From NCBI GenBank assembly GCA_905197685.1, contig CAJJZS010000005.1:94532-158531 (forward strand): a stretch of 64,000 bases of DNA, written 5' to 3'. The translations under genes were made by a program, and so were the position numbers. The notes beneath the pieces are model-generated. The model was not told the origin of the DNA and did not search any database. It worked only from the letters and a program-made list of their open reading frames with translations. Positions 17,045 to 25,661 of the stretch are shown here, piece by piece (positions within the stretch are counted from its first letter, which is position 1; every line of letters starts with the position of its first letter). The DNA is from an uncultured Oscillospiraceae bacterium (GTDB lineage Bacteria; Bacillota; Clostridia; Oscillospirales; Ruminococcaceae).

Positions 17045-18391
17045 TTATGCCGACTGCGCGCGCCGATACAGTCCTTTTGTTTTCCATTTGCCGCTTTTCC
17101 AGCGCAGCAGCATCAGCACCCCGCGCAGGCACTCGTCCGCGGCAAAGGCAATCCAGATGCCGGAGAGCCCCAAACGGCAGGGGACAGCCAGAACAAAGGC
17201 GCCCAGAGTGGAAACAATCCACATCGAAAATACGGCGACCACAGAGGGGTAAACAGTGTCCCCCGCGCCGCGCAGACCGTTTATGACAACAATGTTAAAG
17301 GTTCTGCCGAACTCGACAAACAGGTCAATCCAGAACAGGGCGGCGCCCGCCGCAACAACAACCGGGTCGGAGGTAAAAATCATCATCAGCTGCCGGCGGA
17401 CAAAGAGGGCTGCAACGCTGATTGACATTGAAATCAGCAGGGAAATTTTCAGCGAGCGCATACAGACGCGGTCGGCAGAATCGGTGTCCGAATTGCCGAT
17501 GTGGTAGCCCACCAGAATCTGCGCCGCCTGTGCAATCGAGTTGGAAAAGACATAGAAGAAGATGACAATGTTGGAAAAGTAGGTTTTGGTGATGAAATCG
17601 GTGTCGGAGAGAAAGCGGAAAATCATTGAGGTGACAACCAGCTGCGCCACATTGTAGTTGATGCTTTCAAAGGCAGAGGGCAAGCCGACCAGCAGGATTT
17701 TTTTGCTTTCCTCTTTTGGGAAAGGCTTGAGCAGCGAAAAGACGGAGACGGATTCCACATTTCGGAAAAGCAGGATACACAGGATAAGGATGCCGACAAC
17801 GCGGGCAAGGGTGGTGGCGATTGCAACCCCGCGCACGCCCAAAGCAGGAAAACCGAACAACCCCAAAACAAAGGCGGTATCCAAAACGGCATTCAGGATA
17901 TTCATGATGACGGTAACATACATGGAGGTCTTGGTGTAGCCGTGGCTGCGCAGAATGGCTGTTACCGAGTTTAAAATTGCCTGGGTGAAGATAAATCCGC
18001 CGACAATCAGCAGATATTCGCAGGCATACTCTAAAATCTCGCCCTGCGCGCCGAGAAAGGTTAAGATTTGGCGGTGAAACAGGGCGATGACTGCGGAGAT
18101 AATCAGACCGATGGCGGAGCTGAAAACCAGAGAAAGGGCAGCAATCATCGAAGCGCTTTCCCGCTTTTGCGCGCCCAGACTTTGAGAAATTAAAATTGCC
18201 GTTGCCCCCGAGATGATGCTGAACACCAGATTGCAGATAGAGATGACCTGATTGGCAGCGCTGACTGCGGCGGAGGCGACATCGTTATAGCGGCTGAGGA
18301 CAAAGATGTCGATAAAGCCGAGCAGCATGAACAGCATATTTTCAATCAAAATGGGCCAGGTGAGGCTGAAAAGATTCATTCGTTGTTTCAT
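17045..18391 (-). CDS. MATE family efflux transporter
   Basis: A 449-residue, 12-helix exporter of the MATE family (NorM/DinF type), which expels cationic drugs or metabolites in exchange for Na+ or H+. The N-terminus (LTWPILIENMLFMLLGFIDIFVLSR), the SQSLGAQ segment near residue 70, and the second-half equivalents (SNSIAQAAQILVGYHIGN) show the two-fold repeat. The start at 18391 is chosen for its AAGGAAGG site; a frame to 18433 has none. It is a single gene with its own promoter. The substrate cannot be predicted. Confidence 0.92.
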   Translation of the reverse strand: MKQRMNLFSLTWPILIENMLFMLLGFIDIFVLSRYNDVASAAVSAANQVISICNLVFSIISGATAILISQSLGAQKRESASMIAALSLVFSSAIGLIISAVIALFHRQILTFLGAQGEILEYACEYLLIVGGFIFTQAILNSVTAILRSHGYTKTSMYVTVIMNILNAVLDTAFVLGLFGFPALGVRGVAIATTLARVVGILILCILLFRNVESVSVFSLLKPFPKEESKKILLVGLPSAFESINYNVAQLVVTSMIFRFLSDTDFITKTYFSNIVIFFYVFSNSIAQAAQILVGYHIGNSDTDSADRVCMRSLKISLLISMSISVAALFVRRQLMMIFTSDPVVVAAGAALFWIDLFVEFGRTFNIVVINGLRGAGDTVYPSVVAVFSMWIVSTLGAFVLAVPCRLGLSGIWIAFAADECLRGVLMLLRWKSGKWKTKGLYRRAQSA

Positions 18392-18435
18392 GATACAGTT
18401 CCTTCCTTTTTGCTTCTTCAAAATAAACCTCAATA

Positions 18436-18464
18436 AAATTACAGCGAAGGGGGCGGATTGTCAA
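18436..18464 (-). promoter_or_regulatory. Sigma-A promoter of the MATE gene
   Basis: TTGACA (18459-18464), a 17-bp spacer and TAATTT (18436-18441). The rest of the region to 18705, about 240 bp, shows nothing clear except a possible TTGTTT-16-TACAAT promoter for the next gene. Confidence 0.75.
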
Positions 18465-18705
18465 CAGATTTTTGGGCGGAAAACGGTCATTTTTCCCCTT
18501 TGAATAAAAACAGAACCGCTTGGGAAAAACAGATTGTGCAATCGCAAAATAAGCTGAAATTTTGGTGAATCCGGCAATTCTTTGTGCAGATAAAACAAGA
18601 TGAAATCAAGGAAATAGGAGATTCTGCCGGTTTTTCGGAAATATTGCTTGTTTGTTTTCTTTTTTGTGCTACAATAGACAAAAATAAGAAACGGAGGGAA
18701 CTGTG

Positions 18706-19239
18706 ATGAACGATAAGATGTTCCGACAATTTATGCAAACAGAAGCGGACACCTCATGGATTGGATTGGGGCGGATACGCTCGCCGGAGCAGGCAACGCC
18801 GTATTTTTGCGACCCGATTGGATTTCGTGAATTTGCCGGCTTGGAGGCAGACGGAATCCGTTACGGGTTTATCGACGGATTTGGGGAAACGGTGTTTGTG
18901 GTAAACCCTCTGCCGCCCGAGGACGAGTATGTTTGTCCGATTGCCCGCAATTTTGAGGACTTTCTGCGACTGGTGTTAGCCTGCAAAAATGCAAATTCCT
19001 TTGACCAGATGATTTGGATGGACAAAGAACAGTATGAAAGATTGCAGGAGCAAACCGTTCGCGACCTGCCCGAGGAAAGCGCGCAGGCGCTGAATACAAT
19101 ACAGGAGGAGTTTGGTTTAGAGCCGATGCCCAATCCGTTTGATTATGTAAAGCGGCTGCAAAAGGAATTTGACCCTTCCGTTCTGCAATTTTCCGATGAA
19201 TACTACGATACACTGGGATTGGAACTTCCCGAACGATAA
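18706..19239 (+). CDS. SUKH/SMI1-like hypothetical protein
   Basis: A 177-residue acidic cytoplasmic protein. The segments FREFAGLEADGIRYGFIDGFGETVFVVNP and IARNFEDFLRLVLACKNA resemble SUKH (SMI1/KNR4) superfamily proteins, many of which are immunity proteins in toxin loci, but others are ordinary cellular proteins. No toxin gene is nearby, so an immunity role is not claimed. ATG 18706 is preferred over GTG 18703 because of the 7-nt gap from GGAGGG. Confidence 0.6.
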   Translation: MNDKMFRQFMQTEADTSWIGLGRIRSPEQATPYFCDPIGFREFAGLEADGIRYGFIDGFGETVFVVNPLPPEDEYVCPIARNFEDFLRLVLACKNANSFDQMIWMDKEQYERLQEQTVRDLPEESAQALNTIQEEFGLEPMPNPFDYVKRLQKEFDPSVLQFSDEYYDTLGLELPER

Positions 19240-19248
19240 CAGATGATG

Positions 19249-19297
19249 AAAAACTCTCCCGCTATGCTTTGATAAAGTATGGCGGGGGAGTTTTTTT
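19249..19297 (+). terminator. Intrinsic terminator
   Basis: A stem AACTCTCCCGC.ATGCTTT with AAAGTAT.GCGGGGGAGTT, ending in seven T. Confidence 0.85.
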
Positions 19298-19372
19298 CGG
19301 CTTTGCGGGAATAAAGAAAGTAAAACAGGATAGAATGGAAAAGAAAGGAAAGAAAAAAATTTGAAAAAAGGG

Positions 19373-19426
19373 TTGACAAAACAATACCTAAATGGTATAT
19401 TATAATAAGTAATGATAATGATTACT
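19373..19426 (+). promoter_or_regulatory. perR promoter with Fur/PerR-type box
   Basis: TTGACA (19373-19378), a 17-bp spacer and TATATT (19396-19401). The inverted repeat AGTAAT-N7-ATTACT (19408-19426), containing GATAATGATTA, overlaps the expected start point. It resembles Fur-family boxes and implies autorepression. Confidence 0.75.
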
Positions 19427-19441
19427 GACAAGGAGAACAAA

Positions 19442-19858
19442 ATGACAGGGCAAAGAAGAAACTCACGGCAAAGAACCCTGATTTTACAAACGGTGCAGCG
19501 CTCGCGCAGCCACCCCAGCGCAGAGGAGGTTTACCGAGAGGTACAGCGGCAGATTCCGCAAATCAGTCTCGGCACCGTTTACCGGAACCTGAATTTGCTG
19601 GAGGAATCGGGTATGATTCGCCGAATCCATACCGGAGTGGGCAGCGACCGCTTTGACGGCATTACGGTAAAGCATCCGCACTTTATCTGTTCTTGCTGCA
19701 AAAGGGCGTTTGATTTAACATATAGCAAAGAAACCGTGCCGGAGCAGCTTGCCGGAATGTTTTACACAGACGGCGGCGAGATTCGGGAAATTCAGGTTCA
19801 GGCGTTCGGCATCTGTCGGGACTGCATGGAATCGGGGCAAAATATCAACTGTTTGTAA
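19442..19858 (+). CDS. perR: Fur-family regulator, probably PerR
   Basis: A 138-residue Fur-family repressor. The winged helix (residues 1-80) has HPSAEEVYREV and the recognition segment ISLGTVYRNLNLLEESGMI. The C-terminal half has two CxxC zinc pairs (CSCC and CRDC). The next gene is rubrerythrin, a standard PerR target, so PerR (peroxide sensing) is the best call; Fur or Zur cannot be excluded from sequence alone. The start at 19442 follows AAGGAGAA. A Fur-type box lies in its promoter. Confidence 0.8.
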   Translation: MTGQRRNSRQRTLILQTVQRSRSHPSAEEVYREVQRQIPQISLGTVYRNLNLLEESGMIRRIHTGVGSDRFDGITVKHPHFICSCCKRAFDLTYSKETVPEQLAGMFYTDGGEIREIQVQAFGICRDCMESGQNINCL

Positions 19859-19900
19859 TCAGAAAATAAAAGAAAGATATTACAGAAAGGCGGCTTTATT

Positions 19901-20440
19901 GTGACAAACTTAAAAGGTACAAAAACAGAGAAAAACTTACAGACTGCTTTTGCGGGAGAATCTCAGGCAAGAAACAAGTACACCTTCTACGCTTCTCAGG
20001 CGAAAAAAGAAGGATTTGAACAGATTGCCGCAATCTTTACCGAAACGGCAAACAACGAAAAAGAACACGCAAAGCTGTGGTTTAAGCTGCTCAATGATGG
20101 CATCGGCAGCACCGCAGAAAACCTGAAAGACGCAGCAGCGGGCGAAAATTACGAATGGACCGATATGTACGCAACCTTTGCAAAAGAGGCAAGGGAAGAA
20201 GGCTTTGACAGAATCGCTTTCCTCTTTGAAGAGGTGGGCAAGATTGAAAAAGAGCATGAAGAACGCTATCGTCAGCTTTGCAAAAATATCGAAGAAGGCA
20301 AAGTATTTAACCGCGAAGGCAAGACAGCTTGGATTTGCAGAAACTGCGGTCACATCCACTTTGGCGAAGAGGCGCCCGAAGCCTGTCCGGTATGCGCTCA
20401 TCCAAAAGCGTACTTTGAATTAAGAGCACAGAACTACTAA
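19901..20440 (+). CDS. rbr: Rubrerythrin
   Basis: A 179-residue peroxide-reducing enzyme of anaerobes. The N-terminal four-helix bundle carries diiron ligands in ESQARNKY, ETANNEKEHAK (about 51-61), EAREEGF and EEVGKIEKEHEERY. The C-terminal rubredoxin-like domain has CRNCG and CPVC (about 147-166). The start is GTG at 19901 with GAAAGGCGG upstream. It lies 42 bp after perR and is probably co-transcribed and peroxide-induced. Confidence 0.95.
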   Translation: MTNLKGTKTEKNLQTAFAGESQARNKYTFYASQAKKEGFEQIAAIFTETANNEKEHAKLWFKLLNDGIGSTAENLKDAAAGENYEWTDMYATFAKEAREEGFDRIAFLFEEVGKIEKEHEERYRQLCKNIEEGKVFNREGKTAWICRNCGHIHFGEEAPEACPVCAHPKAYFELRAQNY

Positions 20441-20511
20441 TCGGTTTTGATTGCCGTTACTTTTTTTAAATTCAAAATTCCCTCTTAAAAAAATCCTAAT
20501 TTGAAAACCCC

Positions 20512-20556
20512 AAAAAGGTTCCGCACCGTTTTTTTGACGGTGCGGAACCTTTTTTA
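20512..20556 (+). terminator. Intrinsic terminator of perR-rbr
   Basis: An 18-bp stem (AAAAGGTTCCGCACCGT with its complement) and a T-rich loop and tail. Confidence 0.9.
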
Positions 20557-20640
20557 CAGGACGGGTGTAACAAAAAGACAGGAAAACCGTTTTAATGGTA
20601 GAAAGGTTTTGAAAACCGAACAGAAAGGGGAAAAAGAAAG

Positions 20641-21894
20641 ATGATAAAACAGGCAGTTTCTGCGATATTGGCATTGGGGTTGGCTCTCGGTTCGGGGAGC
20701 GTTGCGCCAAACAATCGGGATTTAACCGGAAAATTGGAACGAAACGAGATTACCCCGACAGAAATTTCCGCGCCGGAATATCAACAGAAAAACCCGAAGG
20801 AGGAATTGACGCAGTTTTCTTTGGAACTGATGCAGCAGGAATTTGAGCAAAACAATCTGCTGATTTCCCCGCTTTCGATTCTTTCCGCGTTGGGTATGAC
20901 GATGAACGGGGCGAAGGGGGAAACGCTTGCTCAGATGGAGCAGGTTTTCCACACCGAGAAGGACAGCTTAAACGAGTATCTGTATTCGTACCTTCATCAG
21001 CTGCCCTCAAGCAAGGAAAGCAAGATAAATCTTGCCAATTCTGTCTGGATTCGGGACGAAAAGGGGCTGAAAGTAAAGAAGAATTTTTTGCAGACCGCGC
21101 TGGATTACTACGATTCACAAATTTACAAAGAGCCGTTTAACAACAGCACCAAAAAGAAAATCAACGATTGGGTGAAAAAGGAAACGGACGGAATGATTCC
21201 AAAGGTTTTGGAAGAAGCGCCCCCGAAAGACGCGATGATGTATCTGGTGAATGCCCTTTCCTTTGACGGAAAATGGAGCAATCCCTATTTTGAGCATCAG
21301 GTGTGGGACGGAACCTTTACAACCGAGTCAGGGGAAAAGCAGGACGTTACCTTTATGGGCGGCGAACAGTACGGATATATTCGTTTGGAAAACGCTTCGG
21401 GATTCGGAAAACCGTACAAAGGCGGCGCGTATGAATTTGTTGCCCTGCTGCCGGACGAGGGAGTCAGTATGCAGGAGTTTTTAAGCACACTGGACGCAGA
21501 AGAGATGATGCAGGCGGTGAAAAATAGGCGAAAGAAAAATGTACAGACCAAAATGCCGAAGTTTTCCGCAGAATATTCCGGCAACTTAAATGAGTCTTTG
21601 ATGACATTGGGCATGACCGATGCGTTCGATTTCGGGAAAGCGGATTTTTCTTTGATGGCAAGCTCGTCAAGAGGAAACCTTTTTATCAGTAATGTGATTC
21701 ACAAGACAAAAATTGATGTAAACGAACAGGGAACCAAAGCCGGAGCGGCAACGGTTGTGGAGATGTGTGCTGAAGCGGCAATCGAAGGAGAAAAGCCGAA
21801 AGAGGTCTTTTTGGACCGTCCGTTTTTCTATATGATTGTGGACTGCGAGCAAAACTTCCCTGTCTTTATGGGTTGTCTGATGCAGGCAGAGTAA
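20641..21894 (+). CDS. Secreted serpin (serine protease inhibitor)
   Basis: A 417-residue protein with a likely signal peptide or lipid-free secretion signal (residues 1-20) and a full serpin domain. Recognised segments are NLLISPLSILSALGMTMNGAKGET (about 78-101), FVALLPDEG, the breach and gate strands, and the C-terminal DRPFFYMIVD. The reactive-loop hinge starts at Glu362 (EQGTKAGAATVVEM); small residues at P12, P10 and P9 fit an inhibitory serpin. The loop is about five residues longer than in antitrypsin before the RPF strand, so the scissile bond is uncertain. Gut bacteria may use such serpins against host or rival proteases (inference). It is a single gene with its own terminator. Confidence 0.92.
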   Translation: MIKQAVSAILALGLALGSGSVAPNNRDLTGKLERNEITPTEISAPEYQQKNPKEELTQFSLELMQQEFEQNNLLISPLSILSALGMTMNGAKGETLAQMEQVFHTEKDSLNEYLYSYLHQLPSSKESKINLANSVWIRDEKGLKVKKNFLQTALDYYDSQIYKEPFNNSTKKKINDWVKKETDGMIPKVLEEAPPKDAMMYLVNALSFDGKWSNPYFEHQVWDGTFTTESGEKQDVTFMGGEQYGYIRLENASGFGKPYKGGAYEFVALLPDEGVSMQEFLSTLDAEEMMQAVKNRRKKNVQTKMPKFSAEYSGNLNESLMTLGMTDAFDFGKADFSLMASSSRGNLFISNVIHKTKIDVNEQGTKAGAATVVEMCAEAAIEGEKPKEVFLDRPFFYMIVDCEQNFPVFMGCLMQAE

Positions 21895-21898
21895 AAAA

Positions 21899-21938
21899 AC
21901 AAAAGAGGGTCGGAAATTTTTCCGACCCTCTTTTGTTT
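21899..21938 (+). terminator. Intrinsic terminator of the serpin gene
   Basis: An 18-bp perfect stem (ACAAAAGAGGGTCGGAAA with its complement) and a T run. Confidence 0.9.
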
Positions 21939-22090
21939 AGAAAGAGCGGGAACAGCTTTCTTAAAAAAGGGAAAGAGCGGGAGAAAACGGAAAAAGCGAT
22001 TTTCAGCCTTTTCTCTTTGAGTCCCAAAGCGGGGAGAAACGGCATAGGATAACAGTACCGGAGGAAACAGCAGCCTCCGTCAAATAAGGA

Positions 22091-22124
22091 AAGCGGCTGA
22101 GGAATGAAAATTCCTTAGCCGCTT
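22091..22124 (-). terminator. Hairpin behind the DUF4015 gene
   Basis: An AAGCGGCTgAGGAAT / ATTCCTtAGCCGCTT stem (22091-22105 with 22110-22124). The minus-strand T tract is weak, so termination is likely but not certain. The 195 bp between this and the serpin terminator hold no gene. Confidence 0.6.
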
Positions 22125-22131
22125 TGCGCTT

Positions 22132-23334
22132 TTAGAGAGGCGGATTTTGAATGATACAGCGGCTGACGCCGATTTTTTCCTGCAAGGCGGACAGCTCTTC
22201 TGCCGTCATTCCTTCAGCATCGAAGAAAGCAATCAGATTGCGGTCGCCCAGCGCCTGTTCTACCGCAGCTCCCGCGGTTTTTAAGGTGTTGTACGGGTCG
22301 GCAGCCGGCTGAGGAATCGAAACAGAGTCGGTGGTAATGCCGTTTCCGAACACATTTAAGCTAAAATCAACCACCGTATTTTGAGAAGCGATGTCGGCAG
22401 CTTCTCCGAAATACATTCGGTTGTCAACGCCCAAAATATTGGCAGCCGAGAAAAATCCGGTTAAATCGACGCCCTTTTGCGCGGCGTATTCGGTCATCTG
22501 CTGCAAATACTGTTTTAAGAAGGCGTTTTTGTCCTCGTTTGCGTGTTCGCCGTAGTCAATCATGTCCAGCGAGTAGCCCTCGGGGAACTGAGTTCCCTGC
22601 AAAACAATCATCTCAAATCCTGCGGCGCAGGCGTCGTCCACAATTTTTTTGATGTAGTTTTGTCCCGATTCGGAGAAGGGGTTGATCCACGGTTTGCCGC
22701 CCTTTTGCGGGTCATCATCGACCCAAAGGAAATCGGAATCCTTATAATGGGTGGCGGCGGCGTTGTCCGCAGACGGATACAGGTGGTCGCGGAAGGTATA
22801 GACAGAGGCAACGGGGATAAGTCCTGCCTGTTTTATTTGAGAAACAACGGCGTTTAAATCGACCGGCGAAGCGGAGGTAACCCGCGCGTCGGTGGTTTCT
22901 TGATAGTCAATTGCATAATTTACCGTACCGTCGGCAGCTTTCAGGTCGAACATCACGCTGTCATATCCCGCCTGCTTTAGCAAATCCAGCGAGGAAGCAA
23001 GCCGGTCGCTGTCGGCAACCGTTTCAATCGGGAGGTAGGCGGTTGCCTGTACGGAGGATGGGGACTGCTGTGTGTTCGATTCTTCTTCCGGTTCGGTATC
23101 GGTCGATTCGGCAGGCTCCTGAATCTGCGATTCCCCGACAACGGCGTTGTCCTGCGGTCGGTTCTGCCGCTGTTCAATCCAGTTGCTGACCGGCGTGTAC
23201 AATGCCCATCCCAGAGCAAACAGAATACCGACAGCCGCTGCAATAATGACAATGCGCAGAACGATACTGCCCGCCGAGCGGCGGTATATTCTTTTGTGGC
23301 GTTTAATTTTGTAGGGTTTTCCCATAGAAAACAT
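22132..23334 (-). CDS. DUF4015 putative glycoside hydrolase, membrane-anchored
   Basis: A 400-residue protein with a basic N-terminus, one membrane helix (about 24-46), an acidic Ser/Gln-rich linker and an outer TIM-barrel-like domain. The segments LLKQAGYDSVMFDLKAADG and AGLIPVASVYTFRDHLYP, with WVDDDP and WINPFSESGQNYI, match the DUF4015 family of putative glycosidases; no substrate is known. It follows the Rnf-like A subunit by 21 bp and is the last gene of that operon, an unusual partner for membrane electron-transfer subunits. Confidence 0.75.
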   Translation of the reverse strand: MFSMGKPYKIKRHKRIYRRSAGSIVLRIVIIAAAVGILFALGWALYTPVSNWIEQRQNRPQDNAVVGESQIQEPAESTDTEPEEESNTQQSPSSVQATAYLPIETVADSDRLASSLDLLKQAGYDSVMFDLKAADGTVNYAIDYQETTDARVTSASPVDLNAVVSQIKQAGLIPVASVYTFRDHLYPSADNAAATHYKDSDFLWVDDDPQKGGKPWINPFSESGQNYIKKIVDDACAAGFEMIVLQGTQFPEGYSLDMIDYGEHANEDKNAFLKQYLQQMTEYAAQKGVDLTGFFSAANILGVDNRMYFGEAADIASQNTVVDFSLNVFGNGITTDSVSIPQPAADPYNTLKTAGAAVEQALGDRNLIAFFDAEGMTAEELSALQEKIGVSRCIIQNPPL

Positions 23335-23355
23335 CCTCTCTGAGAAATGGTAGAT

Positions 23356-23952
23356 TTAAGCGGGCAGCTGATTTCCCAGCAAGCCGAACAGGGCAAGGGA
23401 AATGATGCCGAGATAGATAAAGGTGATGGGAAGTCCGCGGAACACCTTCGGGATGCGGGTCAGGCTTATCTTTTGTCGCACCGACCACATCAAAAACATT
23501 GCGGCGGTGAATCCCACGCCCGAACCCAGACAGTAACCGAAAAAGGAGAAAAACTGCATATTGTTGCTCATTCTTGAAGCAATCAGCAGCGGCGCTAAGG
23601 TTGCGCAGTTGACGCCGTAAAACGGCAGCTCCTTTTTGATTTTTTCAAAAAGATTCGGCGCAAAGCGTTTGAGCGCAAAATAAACGGCAAGAAAAACAAC
23701 GGCGTTGATTGCCAGAAAGCTGAAGGTCAGCATCGGCTCAAAGGCGGAATGGGTGGCAAACACGCTGTTGAGAAAGAAAGCGGGAACGGAAGAAATGCAG
23801 ATAATTCCGGTCAGCACCGAGCCGACCAGCATAATCTGCGAAGGGGTGAGCTTTTGATAGATGCCGGGAATGTCAACGGCTCTGGTAAACAGAAGATTTT
23901 CCAAGACAAGAGCCACCAAAAAAGCGGCGGTGAGTTCTGTTAAAAAAATCAT
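23356..23952 (-). CDS. Divergent RnfA-like membrane subunit
   Basis: A 198-residue, six-helix protein of the RnfA/NqrE family. The C-terminal half is clear: GVNCATLAPL (about 112-121) corresponds to the family TNCAVLG, and PKVFRGLPITFIYLGIISLALFG to the last helix. The N-terminal signature FLGLCPFxGVS, whose Cys binds the membrane [2Fe-2S] cluster, is replaced by RAVDIPGIYQK with no Cys. It overlaps the E subunit gene by 4 bp. It is unlikely to carry the normal cluster; see the findings. Confidence 0.8.
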   Translation of the reverse strand: MIFLTELTAAFLVALVLENLLFTRAVDIPGIYQKLTPSQIMLVGSVLTGIICISSVPAFFLNSVFATHSAFEPMLTFSFLAINAVVFLAVYFALKRFAPNLFEKIKKELPFYGVNCATLAPLLIASRMSNNMQFFSFFGYCLGSGVGFTAAMFLMWSVRQKISLTRIPKVFRGLPITFIYLGIISLALFGLLGNQLPA

Positions 23953-24614
23953 TTTTGTTCTTCACCTCTTTCGGGATTGTCTGCGGCTTTTAAGGTAAAC
24001 AGCAGAATCAGGCGGTGAATCAGGCGGAAAAACGCCGCTAAAAATCCCAGCAGGATAAAGCCGCCCATCGCCATCTGCGCAAACGGCAGGTGAGGCAAAT
24101 CTTCAAAAATAACAACGCCCCACAAAGAGCCGGAAGCCGCAAGCTCCCGCAGCACGCCGCACAACAAGGCCACTATGGAAGAGCCGAGCCACAGGCGAAA
24201 TGCAAAGGAAAAAGCGGCAAGCGGCTTTTGCCGGCAGGCTTTTTCCACCGAGTAGGCAAGCAGGGAGTTAACGCAAATCAGCGAGAAATAAACGCCCAGC
24301 GTATCAAAGATAAGCGGGGAGATGTACTGCACCAGCGACTGCGCCGGAATCAGCAGAAGGCAGGAAAGCAACGGATAGAACACAACCCGCAGCCATACCG
24401 GCAGACGGTTGCCAATCAGCGATGCAGCCACAACCGATGGGATAAAGCAGATCAGCATCGCAAGGGACACCGCGCAGGCGCCCATCAGACCGTAGGAGGG
24501 AATGACCACCAGCGGCAGGGCAAGTCCCAGTGTCAGCAGCGGATTGCGGTAAAAGATGCCGTCGCTTTTGCGCAGGATATGTCGATATTTTCGGGCAACG
24601 CTCAGTTTCATCAA
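23949..24614 (-). CDS. Divergent RnfE-like membrane subunit
   Basis: A 221-residue protein of the RnfE/NqrD family. It keeps NPLLTLGLALPLVV (about 24-37), aligning with the family NxxLVQxLGLCPxLAV, and GVLRELAASGSL, aligning with LREIxGNGTL. Both cluster cysteines are gone: LGLC has become LGLA, and the TNC-GRAEAFA segment reads VNSLLAYSVEKA. It overlaps the D gene upstream and the A gene downstream by 4 bp each, so the four genes are translationally coupled. Confidence 0.78.
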   Translation of the reverse strand: MMKLSVARKYRHILRKSDGIFYRNPLLTLGLALPLVVIPSYGLMGACAVSLAMLICFIPSVVAASLIGNRLPVWLRVVFYPLLSCLLLIPAQSLVQYISPLIFDTLGVYFSLICVNSLLAYSVEKACRQKPLAAFSFAFRLWLGSSIVALLCGVLRELAASGSLWGVVIFEDLPHLPFAQMAMGGFILLGFLAAFFRLIHRLILLFTLKAADNPERGEEQK

Positions 24615-25615
24615 ATCTCCCCTCCCTGTTCGTTATGCTCCGAATCGGAGTCAGAAACTTTGTGCAGGCGGGGCATCAGCCATTCGCAGAAGCAGTCGAA
24701 AGCAGGGGCAAGCGCGTTCATCAGCAGGATAGCAAACACGGCGCTCAGCTCCAAAGGGCTGAAGTAGCGGAACAGCATGGTAACCGCTCCGGCGCACAGT
24801 CCGTACAGGACGCGGGAAATGTGGTATTTGGGGGTGGTAACCGGGTCGTTTAACAGATAAACCGAAACGAAGAACAAAGAGCCGGCAAACACCTCGTTTA
24901 AGATAGATTCCAGCGGGCTTACCCCAAACGGGTGGTGAAACGCCGCAAACAGCGAAACCGAAAGCAGATAGCTCAGCGGCAGATACCATTTTACGGCGTG
25001 CCTTGCGATGAGATAGATTAAGCAGGCAAAGATAATCAGGGTGTAGGTCGAGCCGATGGGTCCCGGAAAGTTGCCCAGCAGCAGCTCGGTAAAGCCCAGT
25101 CGGGGAATGCCGCCCAGCTTTAAGGTAGCGGTGGGACCCTGGAGGGTGGCTACCGCATCGGTAATCTGCATGGGCAGGGTTTGCAGGGTGCGGGTGTATA
25201 AAAACATACTTCCGCTCCAGCAGATGGTTGCAAAGGCAACGCCGGCGGCGGCAGGGTTAAACAGGTTGTGTCCTGTTCCGCCAAAGGGCGCTTTTGCCAC
25301 CAGAATTGCAAACAAAGAGGCGGCAACAACAATGTGAAAATCAATGGTCGGCGGCATCAGCATCGAGATAATCAGACCGGTGACAATGGGGCTGAAATCC
25401 CGCAGATTGACGCGGCGGTAGGTAAGAAAACAGCACAGCCAGTCGGAAAGCAGGCAGGTAAGCACCGCAGCTGCGCCGACAGCAATAACGCGAAACCCAT
25501 AATAAAAATAGGACATAAAGTACAGTGGCACCAGGGCAATCACAACATCGCTCATTAAGGTGCGGCTGGACTCGGGGTGTCGGATATAGGGCGCGTGGTG
25601 AAGTGAAGAATTCAA
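24611..25615 (-). CDS. Divergent RnfD-like membrane subunit
   Basis: A 334-residue, roughly ten-helix protein of the RnfD/NqrB family. The segments IVTGLIISMLMPP (about 80-92), FGGTGHNLFNPAAAGVAF and LLNDPVTTPKYHISRVLYGLCAG are conserved. The loop that carries covalent FMN (family DxxSxATPL) reads DAVATLQGPTATL, so the SxAT motif is not kept. The start is TTG at 25615, with GGAAAGGAG nine bases before; longer frames to 25795 overlap the C gene and lack homology. It follows the C gene after 46 bp. Confidence 0.78.
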   Translation of the reverse strand: MNSSLHHAPYIRHPESSRTLMSDVVIALVPLYFMSYFYYGFRVIAVGAAAVLTCLLSDWLCCFLTYRRVNLRDFSPIVTGLIISMLMPPTIDFHIVVAASLFAILVAKAPFGGTGHNLFNPAAAGVAFATICWSGSMFLYTRTLQTLPMQITDAVATLQGPTATLKLGGIPRLGFTELLLGNFPGPIGSTYTLIIFACLIYLIARHAVKWYLPLSYLLSVSLFAAFHHPFGVSPLESILNEVFAGSLFFVSVYLLNDPVTTPKYHISRVLYGLCAGAVTMLFRYFSPLELSAVFAILLMNALAPAFDCFCEWLMPRLHKVSDSDSEHNEQGGEI

Positions 25616-25661
25616 AGGCGTAACTCTCCTTTCCAAAGAGAAGGTTTTGTTTGGGAACAGA

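Noticed and set aside
18706..19239. Toxin-immunity pair around the SUKH-like gene
   Set aside because: No toxin gene, secretion marker or polymorphic repeats nearby; the adjacent genes are a MATE exporter and perR.
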